Source: Nostoc sp. UHCC 0870
GTDB lineage: Bacteria; Cyanobacteriota; Cyanobacteriia; Cyanobacteriales; Nostocaceae
Direction: 5' to 3'
Assembly: GCF_022063185.1 (NCBI RefSeq)
Contig: NZ_CP091913.1
Span: 4,751,141 to 4,815,140, forward strand
Length of the DNA: 64,000 nt
Under the pieces are notes generated by a model. The model saw only the letters and a list, made by a program, of their open reading frames with translations. It searched no databases and was not told where the DNA came from. The position numbers and the translations under genes were made by a program. Of this stretch, positions 45,151 through 54,320 are shown piece by piece (position 1 is the first letter of the stretch; the number at the start of each line of letters is the position of its first letter).

Positions 45151-45201
45151 CCAAAATCTTTGTTAGAGAAGTAGAAATCCTACCTCTCTACTTGATTTTG
45201 G
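45151..45201. terminator. bidirectional hairpin terminator between convergent genes
   Basis: CCAAAATC (45151-45158) pairs with GATTTTGG (45194-45201), and TAGAGA (45164-45169) with TCTCTA (45185-45190). The A-rich and T-rich flanks suit termination in both directions, between the importer ATPase gene and the convergent PepSY gene. Confidence 0.65.
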
Positions 45202-46266
45202 TCGATGTCTAATGTACAAATTCTTTGGTCACGGCTGATTTATCTTTATTTTGAGGACGATATCGCCACATGATAAATCCCGTGATAAATAAAATCAGTG
45301 GCGTAAGTCCTACGAAAACGTAGAAAATCCGAGATGGTAATCCCCAAAAAGTTCCGTAATGTATGGGTGTAAAAGAGTCTAGAATGCGGTCGGCTCGTGA
45401 TGGTTGCAAACCATTTTTCAGTTGTACTACTGCACCTGTATACTGGTCTAGGTAAATCCGAGAGCTACCATAGGGCGTTGTTTCTTGCGGTAATTTTTTC
45501 CCTATTCTGAATACTTCTTCTGGTGTTTGCGGTAGGCTAATGTAGGTAGTAACAGCACCAGGAAAAGCAGTATCGGCTTGTTGGAGAATTTCACCCAGAC
45601 TCAAAGATAATTTTCCTTTGATGGGTTGAGACACAGGTGTGGGAGGAATGGGAGTCATTGTCACAGTATGGATGAGAGGTCTGGAGAAGTCCCAAAAATT
45701 CCAGCACACACCTGTGAAGGCTATCATACTCAAGAAGATACCTGCAATAATACCTGCAACTTTATGAATATCAAAGTTGACTCGCTGGGGATGAGCATTC
45801 CACTTAATTTTGAACCCTGAAATAAATCTGCGCCAACCAGGCCAGAGAATAATTCCAGAGATACTAACAATCAACAGTACAAAGGCGACAACCCCGACGA
45901 TGATTGTACCAGTGTCACCTGCAAGCAGTTGGTAGTGAAGTTTAAAAGTATAGCCAATTAGGGTTTGATCCCAATCACGAGAACCCATAATTGTGCCAGT
46001 GTAGGGATTAACAAAAACTTCCAACCATTTATCTTTAGGTGCTTGCAAGAAGACACGATAAGGGACTAGAGGGTTAGGAAGTGTGTTGATACTGGAGATT
46101 TTAAGATTGGGTTGGGAAGCATAGGCGGTTTTGACGTTCTCCAATATAGATATTAGAGATAAGCGATAGCCTTGGGCAATGATTTGTCCAAATTGCTGAC
46201 TGACTAGGAATTGGTCAATTTCTCTTTGAAAAACTAGTACACTACCAGTTAAGCCGACAATAACTA

Positions 46267-47258
46267 ACCTGAGTTCGGGTTAAAGATAAGGAGGTAAAAG
46301 CCACTCCAGTTGAAGGCTAGGTTTCTTAGGTTGATGACAATAAGCGATTAATCCGCAAAGAACGTTAACGCAAAAATTAACAGGGCTGACGCCGGGGTAC
46401 CGGCTACCGCTTCGCTATCGATGTCTGGAATGCTCAATTTGAGAAATATTTTTGAGTTGGTCATTAATCGTCTCAATAATTGAGCGTTTACGGGACAAAA
46501 GCTTGTCATGAAGACGCATTAGCTTATTCTTCATATTGCGACGGGGTTTGGCAAAAAATTCAATTCCGAAGTCTTGTAAAAGTTGAGAAGCAAGTTTTTG
46601 TGAAACATAACCTCTATCGGCAAATATTTTGCCAAACAGACCACTCAGTAAATCGGGTACTGGTTGACGGTCATCGACATTACCAGGAGTCAGAGATACA
46701 TTTAAGAGTTGACCAAACTCATTGACGACCAGATGCAGCTTAAAACCAAAAAACCAATCCACAGAAGTCTTGCCACGAGCGGCTAAACCTTCAAACACCT
46801 TATGCCTAGAAATCCGACGATTATGACATACCTTCAAGCAAGTTGAATCGATAAAACCGATACCTGTACATTGTCCAAAACAATGCTTCAGATAGACACA
46901 CAAAGGTATCAAGGTTGATGGCATCCATTCAATAAATCGTTGATAAGAAGGAAGACCTGGAAATGCAGAACTCCACTGTTGTTTCACTTGATTTAAATAA
47001 AAATGCTTGAAATTCCGGTAGTGATTTTGATGAAAAGCGATGATAATTGTCATGATTTCACTTAAACATAAGCTTTTAGCACGAAAACGTTTTATTCCTC
47101 CATGATTTAACAATTTTTTGTGCCATTGCGCTTCAAACGCTTTACAGAAATCATCTACATGACAGAACAAAGCATCTAAACTAAACATAGGACAGGCTGC
47201 TGGATTTGTTGTTATTTTCAGCTTACTACCTGTCCTTTTCCTTATCCCGAACTCAGGT
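46267..47258 (-). mobile_element. IS982-family insertion sequence
   Basis: A 992-bp element with terminal inverted repeats beginning ACCTGAGTTCGGG at both ends, flanked by the direct duplication TAACTA (46261-46266 and 47259-47264). It carries one transposase gene on the minus strand and disrupts the PepSY gene. The clean duplication and perfect reading-frame repair suggest a fairly recent insertion. Confidence 0.9.
46280..47188 (-). pseudogene. IS982-family transposase broken near its C-terminus
   Basis: The transposase frame starts at ATG 47188 and shows the IS982 core: GIGFIDSTCLKVCHNRRISR, GKTSVDWFFGFKLHLV, KIFADRGYVSQKL and the final acid in RSIIETINDQLKN. After IEHSRHR a TAG at 46415-46417 ends it at 257 residues. 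About ten codons later the usual C-terminal sequence resumes in the same frame (SPVNFCVNVLCGLIAYCHQP, PKKPSL). The intervening GAAGCGGTAGCCGGTACCCC is a small repeat insertion. The DDE residues are before the stop, so activity is uncertain but probably reduced. Confidence 0.8.
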
Positions 47259-47337
47259 TAACTAGCAATAATCCCACAACCAAGCCGAGGTAGCGGTGTA
47301 GGAAAAATACAATGTGGCGTATTTGTTTGGATTTCAT

Positions 47338-47701
47338 GAAAATTATCTCATGCCTCTTGCAAGAGCAACTTGTAGATAGCCGCAGCTTTATGATATTTAT
47401 TAGCAATAATCATACCGCGATCGCTGATTTTTGTGTCTTAAACCCTTGAATTTACAATCCATTTGGCGGCAAATTTCTTAAATTTCAGCTATCTTGGGCG
47501 TTTGTACCATTGCCATCGACTTTTATCCCCTTGCTTTTTAAGAAATATTCTTGTTAAGATGAAAACACCACACCGATAATTTCTTCATGCAGAGATATTT
47601 GAGTGTGCGGTTCTTTAGGACTGTGGCGATTGACTCTGCTTCTAGTACAGCACGGCATGAATAGTGCTTTGATTAGCCAACTAAAACAAATACTGATGAA
47701 C
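47338..47701. other. intergenic region upstream of the PepSY gene
   Basis: About 360 bases between divergent genes. AAATTATCTCAT at 47340-47351, three bases before the PepSY start, is identical to a 12-mer upstream of the AraC gene at 54263 and is a Fur-like candidate. The rest is non-coding; the frame of the next gene is open back to 47603, but without conserved residues or a ribosome site. Confidence 0.45.
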
Positions 47702-48298
47702 ATGAACACCGTATCATTAAAAATTGTTTTCATGATTTGTTTGGTAACAATTTACAGTATTCGCTTTTCATATCAGCGAAGAAATAAGAATAATTCTATT
47801 ATCATCGACAAAAAAACTTCGCTAGAAAAGTTTGTTTTGTTCCTGACATCTATCGGGATGTTATTTCTACCCGTTATTTATGTCCTCACACCATTCCTCG
47901 AATTTGCTAATTACAGATTACCAATTTGGGCAAATATTACAGGCATTTTTGTATTCCTGATGGGGATATGGATGTTTTGGCGATCGCATGATGATTTAGG
48001 TATTAATTGGTCGCCTACACTAGAAGTAAGGGAAGGACATACTCTCATCACCAACGGAATTTATCAAAAAATTCGGCATCCCATGTATACATCTATTTGG
48101 TTGTGGGTAATTGCCCAAGCGTTATTACTAGATAACTGGCTAGCTGGATTTTCGGGAATCATATCCTATGGATTTTTATACTTTGCTCGTATCAATAATG
48201 AAGAATAAATGATGATTGAGCAATTTGGTGAACAATATCAAATTTACATGGAAAACACAGGAAGACTTTTACCTAAATTAAGGCGTATAGAGTTGTAG
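47702..48298 (+). pseudogene. isoprenylcysteine methyltransferase-like membrane protein with in-frame TAA
   Basis: A small membrane methyltransferase of the ICMT/PEMT-like family: about four to five helices, the SAM-site segment RHPMYTSIWLWVIAQALLLD, and FARINNEE before a TAA at 48206-48208. In the same frame the expected tail continues (MMIEQFGEQYQIYMENTGRL, then LPKLRRIEL) to a TAG at 48298. Relatives have a residue such as Gln between EE and MM, so CAA to TAA is likely. The missing tail normally helps form the SAM pocket, so activity is doubtful. The start is uncertain: ATG 47702 or 47696 is chosen from the hydrophobic beginning. Confidence 0.75.
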
Positions 48299-48643
48299 AC
48301 GATATGTCTTTTCAAGTGATGTTTCTTATTGAACAGATATCCCACATACTGCGCCAAGACTTTTGTTTTCACCGTAGCATTTACGGAGAAGAGACTAATA
48401 AGCAGTGGGTGGAGTTCTGCGTGTAATCAAGCAGATATGATATTAAACCCTTGCAATGCAAAGATTTTGGTTGCTTAGGTCTTGTGATTATGGCGATCGC
48501 TAGCAATAAGATAGTTGCAAGTCATCTACTAAATGATATAGTTTTTGTATTGTAATTATCCCACAAATGAGGTAAATTATCATATAATACCTTAGTCAAT
48601 TGATAACAATTAGCAATTTATTATCTGAAATTGCTGCCCAAAG
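48299..48643. other. 345-base non-coding region before the orphan AraC gene
   Basis: No ORF or hairpin stands out. The last 60 bases are very AT-rich, and GATAACAATTAGCAATTTA (48602-48620) shows partial similarity to a Fur box (GATAA arm and TAGCAAT as in the site at 29764). Confidence 0.35.
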
Positions 48644-49663
48644 ATGTTGGAAATTCTGACGAAAGAACAATACGATGAAGTTGTAGAAGCAAGTTTGAAG
48701 ATATTACAGGCTGTAGATTCTAGTAAATCCTTCGACTTTGTAGAGAAATGGGAAAGTAACTTTACTCGTAGTTCTTATCAGGAAATGCAGCTACGCCCAG
48801 GATTATCTCTAGAAATTTTTGATAAAACTCAATATCGTCAAGTAAATATTCAGAATAATCATGATGATGAATATCCACTGATCGCAAAATTTTATCTAGA
48901 GGGAAATCATAGTGTAATTTGTCCTGGTATTGCAGGAGTGCAAGAAAAATATCAAGAAACAGCAGGAAATAATTATTTATTTTATTTACCAGATATAGAA
49001 GAAATAGAGCAATATTTTGCAGGCGATCGCTATTATATAATCAGAATTATTTTTGACATCAATTTCCTCAGAAATTTTGTTACTGGGTTTACATCTGTAC
49101 CCAAACAATTGCAACCTTTACTAGAAAGTGATCATCCACCGCGTTTTCATCTACCAGTGGGGAAAATTACACCCACAATGCAAACTGTATTATCACATCT
49201 GTTGAATGCACCCTATCAAGGCATGGTGCAACGAATTTATCTAGAAAGCAAGGTGCTGGAACTTCTAGCTTTACAGTTAGCGCAAATACTAGAAGCTGAA
49301 GAAAATAGAAAAACTATAGTTAATCTTAAAGCACCTGATATTCAAAGAATTCACCACGCCAAAGAAATTTTAATTAGTCAATATGATAACCCTCCTACAC
49401 TGCTGGATTTAGCAAAAATAGTAGGTGTCAATGACAATAAATTAAAATTAGGATTTCGGGAAGTGTTTGGTACAACCGTCTTTGGCTACCTACACAACTA
49501 CCGCATGGAAATGGCGCAAATGCTATTACAAGAAGGTCAGCAAAATGTAGCAGAGGTAGCCTCTCATGTTGGATATTCTAACCCTGGTCATTTTGCAGCC
49601 GCATTTAAGCGCAAATTTGGTATTAGTCCAAAAGTTTGTAAATTAGGAAGGAAAACGGCTTAA
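48644..49663 (+). CDS. AraC/PchR-type transcriptional regulator, orphan
   Basis: A 339-residue AraC-family protein with sensing-domain segments YPLIAKFYLEGNHSVICPG and EKYQETAGNNYLFYLPDIEE that closely resemble the cassette F regulator (QSSFPLTAKFYLSSG; NYIYHLPNILEYEE). Helix-turn-helices: LAKIVGVNDNKLKLGFREVF and VAEVASHVGYSNPGHFAAAF. Unlike the others it has no receptor or operator directly downstream; the next gene is an Rpn-type nuclease. It may act on a distant receptor or on cassette F or G operators, or its receptor has been lost. Confidence 0.92.
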   Translation: MLEILTKEQYDEVVEASLKILQAVDSSKSFDFVEKWESNFTRSSYQEMQLRPGLSLEIFDKTQYRQVNIQNNHDDEYPLIAKFYLEGNHSVICPGIAGVQEKYQETAGNNYLFYLPDIEEIEQYFAGDRYYIIRIIFDINFLRNFVTGFTSVPKQLQPLLESDHPPRFHLPVGKITPTMQTVLSHLLNAPYQGMVQRIYLESKVLELLALQLAQILEAEENRKTIVNLKAPDIQRIHHAKEILISQYDNPPTLLDLAKIVGVNDNKLKLGFREVFGTTVFGYLHNYRMEMAQMLLQEGQQNVAEVASHVGYSNPGHFAAAFKRKFGISPKVCKLGRKTA

Positions 49664-49735
49664 TTAATCTACAAAATATCAAAGTCAATGATGTTTTAAC
49701 ATGATGATGAGAAACACCAATATAGTAATTAACCC

Positions 49736-50692
49736 ATGAGCGAGGAAAGAGAGAGAGCCGATAATGATTCACCGTGGAAAGAAATTTTAGAAGCCTACTT
49801 TCCCCAAGCAATGCAGTTTTTCTTCCCCCAAACAGCCGCACTAATTAACTGGGAACGTCCCCATGAATTTCTCGACAAGGAATTTCAACAAATAGCAAGG
49901 GAAGCCGAACAGGGTAGAAGATACGCCGATAAATTAGTCAAAGTGTGGCAACTTCAAGGAGAGGAAATTTGGTTATTGATTCATGTAGAAATCCAAGCCA
50001 AACCAGAAGATGACTTTGCCGAAAGGATGTTTTCTTATAACCTGCGAATCTTTGACAAATTTGGTCAACCCGCCATCAGTCTAGCAATTTTGTGTGATGC
50101 TGACTTAACTTGGCGACCAAATCAATACAGTTACAATTATCCTGATTGTGCTTTGCTCTTTAGATTTGGTAGTATCAAGCTACTCGATTATCAAAATCGA
50201 TGGGCAGAATTAGAAGCCAGCGATAATCCTTTTGCTACGGTGGTAATGGCACATTTAAAGACACAGCAAACCACTAAGCAACCAGGAGAACGCAAAGCAT
50301 GGAAATTTAGCTTAATTCGGCGACTGTACGCACAAGGGCTACAAGAAAGGGATATTCGTAACCTTTATCGTTTTATTGATTGGGTTATGATTTTACCAAA
50401 AGCGTTAGAAGCAGAATTTTGGCAAGAGTTTAAACAATTTGAGCAGGAGCGTACTATGAGTTACATTACCACAGGTGAGCGCATTGGCTACGAGCGTGGC
50501 AAGGAAGAAGGGAAACAAGAAGGTGAGCAAGCTATTGTACTACGGTTACTGCAAAAACGGGTGGGAGATTTACCCGCAGAAGTTCGGGAACAGATTCAAA
50601 GTCTTTCTCTAGAACAGTTGGAAACACTGGGTGAAGCTTTATTAGATTTTAGTGCGATCGCTGACCTGCTCAACTGGCTACAAGCAAATTAA
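49736..50692 (+). CDS. Rpn-family (DUF4351) PD-(D/E)XK nuclease-like protein
   Basis: A 318-residue cytoplasmic protein of the Rpn/PDDEXK transposase-like family that is very common in cyanobacteria. The nuclease core is EEIWLLIHVEIQAKPEDDFA. The C-terminal DUF4351 part includes ITTGERIGYERGKEEGKQEG, LRLLQKRVGDLPAEVREQIQ and SLEQLETLGEALLDF. Rpn proteins in E. coli promote recombination. Its 3' third (from 50378) is duplicated almost exactly at 54321, on the other side of cassette H. The ATG at 49736 opens a hydrophilic N-terminus typical of the family. Confidence 0.88.
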   Translation: MSEERERADNDSPWKEILEAYFPQAMQFFFPQTAALINWERPHEFLDKEFQQIAREAEQGRRYADKLVKVWQLQGEEIWLLIHVEIQAKPEDDFAERMFSYNLRIFDKFGQPAISLAILCDADLTWRPNQYSYNYPDCALLFRFGSIKLLDYQNRWAELEASDNPFATVVMAHLKTQQTTKQPGERKAWKFSLIRRLYAQGLQERDIRNLYRFIDWVMILPKALEAEFWQEFKQFEQERTMSYITTGERIGYERGKEEGKQEGEQAIVLRLLQKRVGDLPAEVREQIQSLSLEQLETLGEALLDFSAIADLLNWLQAN

Positions 50693-50784
50693 TGCGATCG
50701 CTTCTGATGAACTGTAATGAAATGAGCGATCGCTTAAATGAATTCAGTGACAAAAATTTATCTATACAAATACACAGACACAAT

Positions 50785-51137
50785 TCAAGGCGTGTTGACA
50801 AGATATTTAAATAAGTCATCAATTACTGCATCAGCAGCCAGTAAATTTCCGGCTCGCCAAGTTAGATAATCTATAGAGTAAACGTGATTTTGTTGAACGG
50901 CTCGCAGATTTTTCCACAGTGGTTTTTGCTTGAGTTCTTCTAGAAATTTTTGGTCATCATCAGTTAATTTATGGGAACGCAAGTTTTACCCATTGTGTGT
51001 TTAACCATGCGGCAATCTTTACTTGCCACTTCAGTAGGAAAAACTGTGTTTTGAACTGTGTAACCGCTACAAGCTGTAATCAGTCCAAAAATCACAACCA
51101 TTAATAATAAACAACGTATCCCGGAGCGTATTGCCAT
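50785..51137 (-). pseudogene. FecB-type SBP of cassette H with a large internal deletion
   Basis: The 5' end at 51137 encodes a lipoprotein signal (MAIRSGIRCLLLMVVIFGLI then TAC) and CRMVKHTMGKTCVP. It then meets a stop after IN and changes frame into LTDDDQKFLEELKQKPLWKN and AVQQNHVYSIDYLTW, ending LFKYLVNTP. Roughly 200 middle residues (both lobe cores) are missing. It lies directly downstream of the cassette H receptor, the usual place of the SBP. No function is expected. Confidence 0.85.
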
Positions 51138-51177
51138 TGTTTTTTACTAGATAAAATTCAGTCAAGAATCAATACAA

Positions 51178-53694
51178 TTAAAACTGTAGTGAAACTGATC
51201 CAGTAATTGCAAAAGGTGAACCTTGAGTAATGTTAGCCCGATTATTTGAACCGGAAGCATAACGAATATCAAAAAGGTTTTCAACAGCTAATCTAAAGGT
51301 CAAGTTATTCACTTTGTAAGCAGCACCTAAATCAACTCGCATATAACCAGGAAGCTCAAAGCTATTTTCGTTATCTCCTTTTCTTTCACCCACATAAACT
51401 AAACCTGTACCTAAACTTAATCCTCTGAGCGAACCTTCCGTAAACTCGTACTTGCCATAAAGACCTACGCTGTGTTGTGGACTATTAATTGGGCGATTTC
51501 CTTCTTGCCCAGGGACGGCACTGTTGGTAATTACTGAGTCTTGGTAGGTGTAAGCTGCAATCAAACTAAAATTATCAGTTACTTTTCCGTTAATATCTAA
51601 TTCCAAGCCACGGCTACGAACATCGCCTACAAGGATACTAAAATCTGGGTTACTGGGATCAGCCTCTGCAATATTTATTTGCTCTAAGTTAAACAGTGCA
51701 GTTGTAATAGTCAGCCTATCATTTAACAGATTTACTTTAGCACCCACTTCATATTGAGTAGCCTTTCTAGGGTTAGGAAAATTCCCATCTGAAAGTAAAC
51801 CATATTGTGGCTCTGTGGATTTACTAAAGCTAGCATAAAGTGAAGCGAAATCTGACAAGCTATAAACTAAACCGATGCTAGGAGAAACAAAATTTTCTGC
51901 GCTACCAGTCACAGAATCAAATCCGCCATAGCGCAAACCAGCTAGTAACCGAAATTGCCCAAACTTTACGAAATCTTGAATGTAAATGCCCCACTCACTA
52001 TCATCAAAATCAATTGTACGATTAGTAAGTCCAGTAGGAATAGGAACATCAAAACTAGGGTTAGCAACGTCTATACTGCCAAAAAAACCAGCATTCACAC
52101 CATTGAATCTGGAACGGTAATAATTGTACTCAATGCCTGTGAGTAACTTATGTTCTGAAGCTCCAATATTGAAGTTTCCCCTGATTTCACCTCGCAGATT
52201 GTATTGATAATAATCATCAAAAATTGTGCGGTAAAAACGTGTTAATGTGTCACCCTGAAAACCAAGTGCGACAAAAATTGGATTAGCTTCCCTTTGTGTA
52301 TTAAAATACTGACCGCTCAGATTAACTGACCACTCTTTACTAATGGGCTGATCTAAATAGGCGGCTATGCGATAATGATTGTAAATCTGGCTATTGCGAG
52401 GGTCTGTATAACTGCGGTCATAAAAAATCTGACCATTAAAGAATTTAGCTCCAGTATTAAAGTCTTTATCTTGTCGGTAATACTCCCCTTCAACTGTTAA
52501 AGAACCGCCACCACCCGTTAAAAAGGTTAGTGACGGAGCAACAAAAATGCGATTGTCTTCAACGTTGTCTACGAAATAATCTGAATCTTGAAAAGCTAAA
52601 TTGAGGCGATAAAGTAGATTTTTGTCTTGAGTTAACGGCCCTGTTAAATCAACCTCACCGCGATAAAAATTAAAGCTACCTACATCGGCTGAAAATTTAT
52701 AACTAGGGGTGGCTTGGGGCTTTTTTGTAATATAGTTAACTACTCCACCAGGCGCACCTGTTCCATAAAGTAAGGAAGACAAACCTTTCAAAATTTCCAG
52801 ACGTTCAATATTAGCAAAGTCTCTGATTAAAGAACGGTAATTATCTCGTAACCCATTGATATAAACTTGGCTACCTACATTGAAGCCACGAATTTGAAAG
52901 TCAGTGAAGAGTCCACCCTGTCCAATATCTCCTGCTGTTACTCCACTAATATAAGGAGCTAAATCTTCTACTCGTCGGGGTGCTTTATCCTCAATGAATT
53001 CCTCTGTAATTACGCCAATAGATGCAGGTGTTTCTATTAGTGGAATATCAAGCCTACTTCCAGTAGTAGCATTTGGCACACGATATCCACCTTGTTCGCC
53101 TGTGACTAGCAACTCAATAATTTCATCTGGTTGTGCAACGGGTTCTGCTGGTGGTGTCTCAGTTGTCGGTATTTCGTCAGTTGGTGGTGTTTCCAGTTCT
53201 TGTGATGGTGGTTGCATTGCTGTTGCAGCAGATGTTATACCAAAAACCAGCCCAGCATTGTCATCAAATAATTCAACTGTTGGTAGACTAGTTTCACCTA
53301 CCACCGTCACCCTCACAGTATTTGCATCAGCATTGATGACTGTTATTTCAGTAATTCCCGCACTTGGTTTTTCCGAACGAAAGTTGAAAGCATTGCCATT
53401 AGGTGAACGCAACTGAGCATTAGGAATATCTGCAATAAAATTATTATCAGTGCTGCGATTTGTAACTTGTAATTTTTCTCCAACAGGTGTCTCTAAAATT
53501 ATCTCCACACCTTTTTCAGTGGGAGTCGCCTTAACTCCTGTGACTGGGATAATTTCTGATGTTGGTATTGGTGACTGTACCAAAATTTGAGCGTTACTAT
53601 TAGAATTAGTATCCTTTGCCCATGTTGCTTGCACTCCCAGAATAAAAAATACACCTGTCAGCAATAGCGATCGCAGTTGTAGCCAATTCACCAT
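51178..53694 (-). CDS. AMIN-domain TonB-dependent siderophore receptor, cassette H
   Basis: An outer-membrane receptor of about 838 residues. Signal peptide (LQLRSLLLTGVFFILGVQA), AMIN domain (IIPVTGVKATPTEKGVEIIL to LFDDNAGLVFGI), a Pro/Thr/Glu linker, TonB box variant IIELLVTGEQGGYRV, plug (IETPASIGVITEEFIEDKA, IERLEILKGLSSLLYGTGAP, GGVVNYITKKPQATPSY) and a complete barrel ending AITGSVSLQF. The plug lacks the GPASV motif of the others (GLSSL instead). Start: the ATG at 53694 gives a normal signal peptide; the frame also opens at a TTG at 53721. The receptor is intact although its SBP and regulator are decayed. Confidence 0.93.
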   Translation of the reverse strand: MVNWLQLRSLLLTGVFFILGVQATWAKDTNSNSNAQILVQSPIPTSEIIPVTGVKATPTEKGVEIILETPVGEKLQVTNRSTDNNFIADIPNAQLRSPNGNAFNFRSEKPSAGITEITVINADANTVRVTVVGETSLPTVELFDDNAGLVFGITSAATAMQPPSQELETPPTDEIPTTETPPAEPVAQPDEIIELLVTGEQGGYRVPNATTGSRLDIPLIETPASIGVITEEFIEDKAPRRVEDLAPYISGVTAGDIGQGGLFTDFQIRGFNVGSQVYINGLRDNYRSLIRDFANIERLEILKGLSSLLYGTGAPGGVVNYITKKPQATPSYKFSADVGSFNFYRGEVDLTGPLTQDKNLLYRLNLAFQDSDYFVDNVEDNRIFVAPSLTFLTGGGGSLTVEGEYYRQDKDFNTGAKFFNGQIFYDRSYTDPRNSQIYNHYRIAAYLDQPISKEWSVNLSGQYFNTQREANPIFVALGFQGDTLTRFYRTIFDDYYQYNLRGEIRGNFNIGASEHKLLTGIEYNYYRSRFNGVNAGFFGSIDVANPSFDVPIPTGLTNRTIDFDDSEWGIYIQDFVKFGQFRLLAGLRYGGFDSVTGSAENFVSPSIGLVYSLSDFASLYASFSKSTEPQYGLLSDGNFPNPRKATQYEVGAKVNLLNDRLTITTALFNLEQINIAEADPSNPDFSILVGDVRSRGLELDINGKVTDNFSLIAAYTYQDSVITNSAVPGQEGNRPINSPQHSVGLYGKYEFTEGSLRGLSLGTGLVYVGERKGDNENSFELPGYMRVDLGAAYKVNNLTFRLAVENLFDIRYASGSNNRANITQGSPFAITGSVSLQF

Positions 53695-53776
53695 AACTCC
53701 CACACCTTGAAGCTTAATCAAAATATTTCCTAACTAGCTTAGGGAAAAACATCAAGGTGAAGATAGATATAATTAT

Positions 53777-53811
53777 GCTCAAACGGAATTTTTATTCGGC
53801 TTAAACGGAAT
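53777..53811 (-). promoter_or_regulatory. paired direct-repeat operator upstream of receptor H
   Basis: On the minus strand ATTCCGTTTAAGC and ATTCCGTTTGAGC start 22 bases apart, overlapping the end of the decayed AraC gene. The repeats are still nearly identical although the cognate regulator is lost. Confidence 0.65.
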
Positions 53812-54263
53812 ATTTTTTTATACAATCCCGTGGACGGATGCCAAATTTTTTGCGAAATGCCCTGCCAAAAGCAGTTAAATCTTTATAACCGACTATATTG
53901 GCAACTTCTCCCACTTTCCATGTTCCTGTTTGTAGCATTTGCCATGCTTGTTCCATGCAATAACCCTTCAAGGTGGGTTTCCCGACAGTGAGTTTCACCA
54001 GACAGATGAAAATGATACTCTATTCCAGGTGTATCTAGATCAGAGAATTCTATCATTAGGCGATCGCTCACTTTGTAGTCAGCAATAGTTAACTGCAAAC
54101 CTTCCCGTAGTTGAATCTCCCGCCAGTAACCCCGTCCGAATGCCTGCGGAACATGGTACATCACATCAAACTGGTCTTTGGGATCTGGATAACGACTAGT
54201 TCCATTAGTCCGTATCTCTTGCCATAGTTCGTCAAAGGCTTGTTGAGAAATGGTGATTGTCAT
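53801..54263 (-). pseudogene. AraC/PchR-type regulator of cassette H with internal deletion
   Basis: From ATG 54263 it encodes the sensing-domain start (MTITISQQAFDELWQEIRTN; GYWREIQLREGLQLTIADY; IEYHFHLSGET), close to the regulator of cassette B. It is then joined out of frame to the C-terminal helix-turn-helix (MEQAWQMLQTGTWKVGEVAN; YKDLTAFGRAFRKKFGIRP) ending at 53801. About 165 middle residues, including the first helix-turn-helix, are missing. Non-functional. Confidence 0.87.
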
Positions 54264-54295
54264 AAAGTGGAATCAAGTTGTAGCCCCTAATTAGT

Positions 54296-54314
54296 AAATT
54301 ATCTCATTAATTTA
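54296..54314. promoter_or_regulatory. Fur-like AT-rich motif upstream of AraC relic H
   Basis: AAATTATCTCATTAATTTA, 33 bases before the AraC start. It shares a 12-mer with the promoter of the PepSY gene (47340) and the TCATTAATTT core with three further sites. Confidence 0.4.
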
Positions 54315-54320
54315 GTCAGT

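Larger units (their letters stand above)
45209..47337 (-). pseudogene. PepSY-domain membrane protein interrupted by IS982
   Basis: The gene begins at ATG 47337 (MKSKQIRHIVFFLHRYLGLV), is interrupted at GLLLV by the element at 46267-47258, and resumes as IVGLTGSVLVFQREID, ending near 45209 (MWRYRP, SAVTKEFVH). Removing the element and one copy of the six-base duplication restores one continuous frame. The protein has about four membrane helices and PepSY segments (GTIMGSRDWDQTLIGYTFKL; GAVVQLKNG). Relatives beside TonB receptors (FoxB/PiuB-like) act in ferric-siderophore reduction or release. The downstream part could be translated from an internal ATG (46144) but would lack the first helix. 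Confidence 0.88.

Noticed and set aside
40753..48208. Two in-frame TAA codons at Gln positions might mean TAA is read as an amino acid here
   Set aside because: TAA ends intact genes in the same window (for example receptor A at 6867-6869), so the code is standard and these are nonsense mutations.
52994..53416. 140-codon plus-strand ORF opposite receptor H
   Set aside because: Shadow of the AMIN and linker coding region; Ser/Val/Gly-rich translation reflects the antisense of Pro/Thr/Glu codons.
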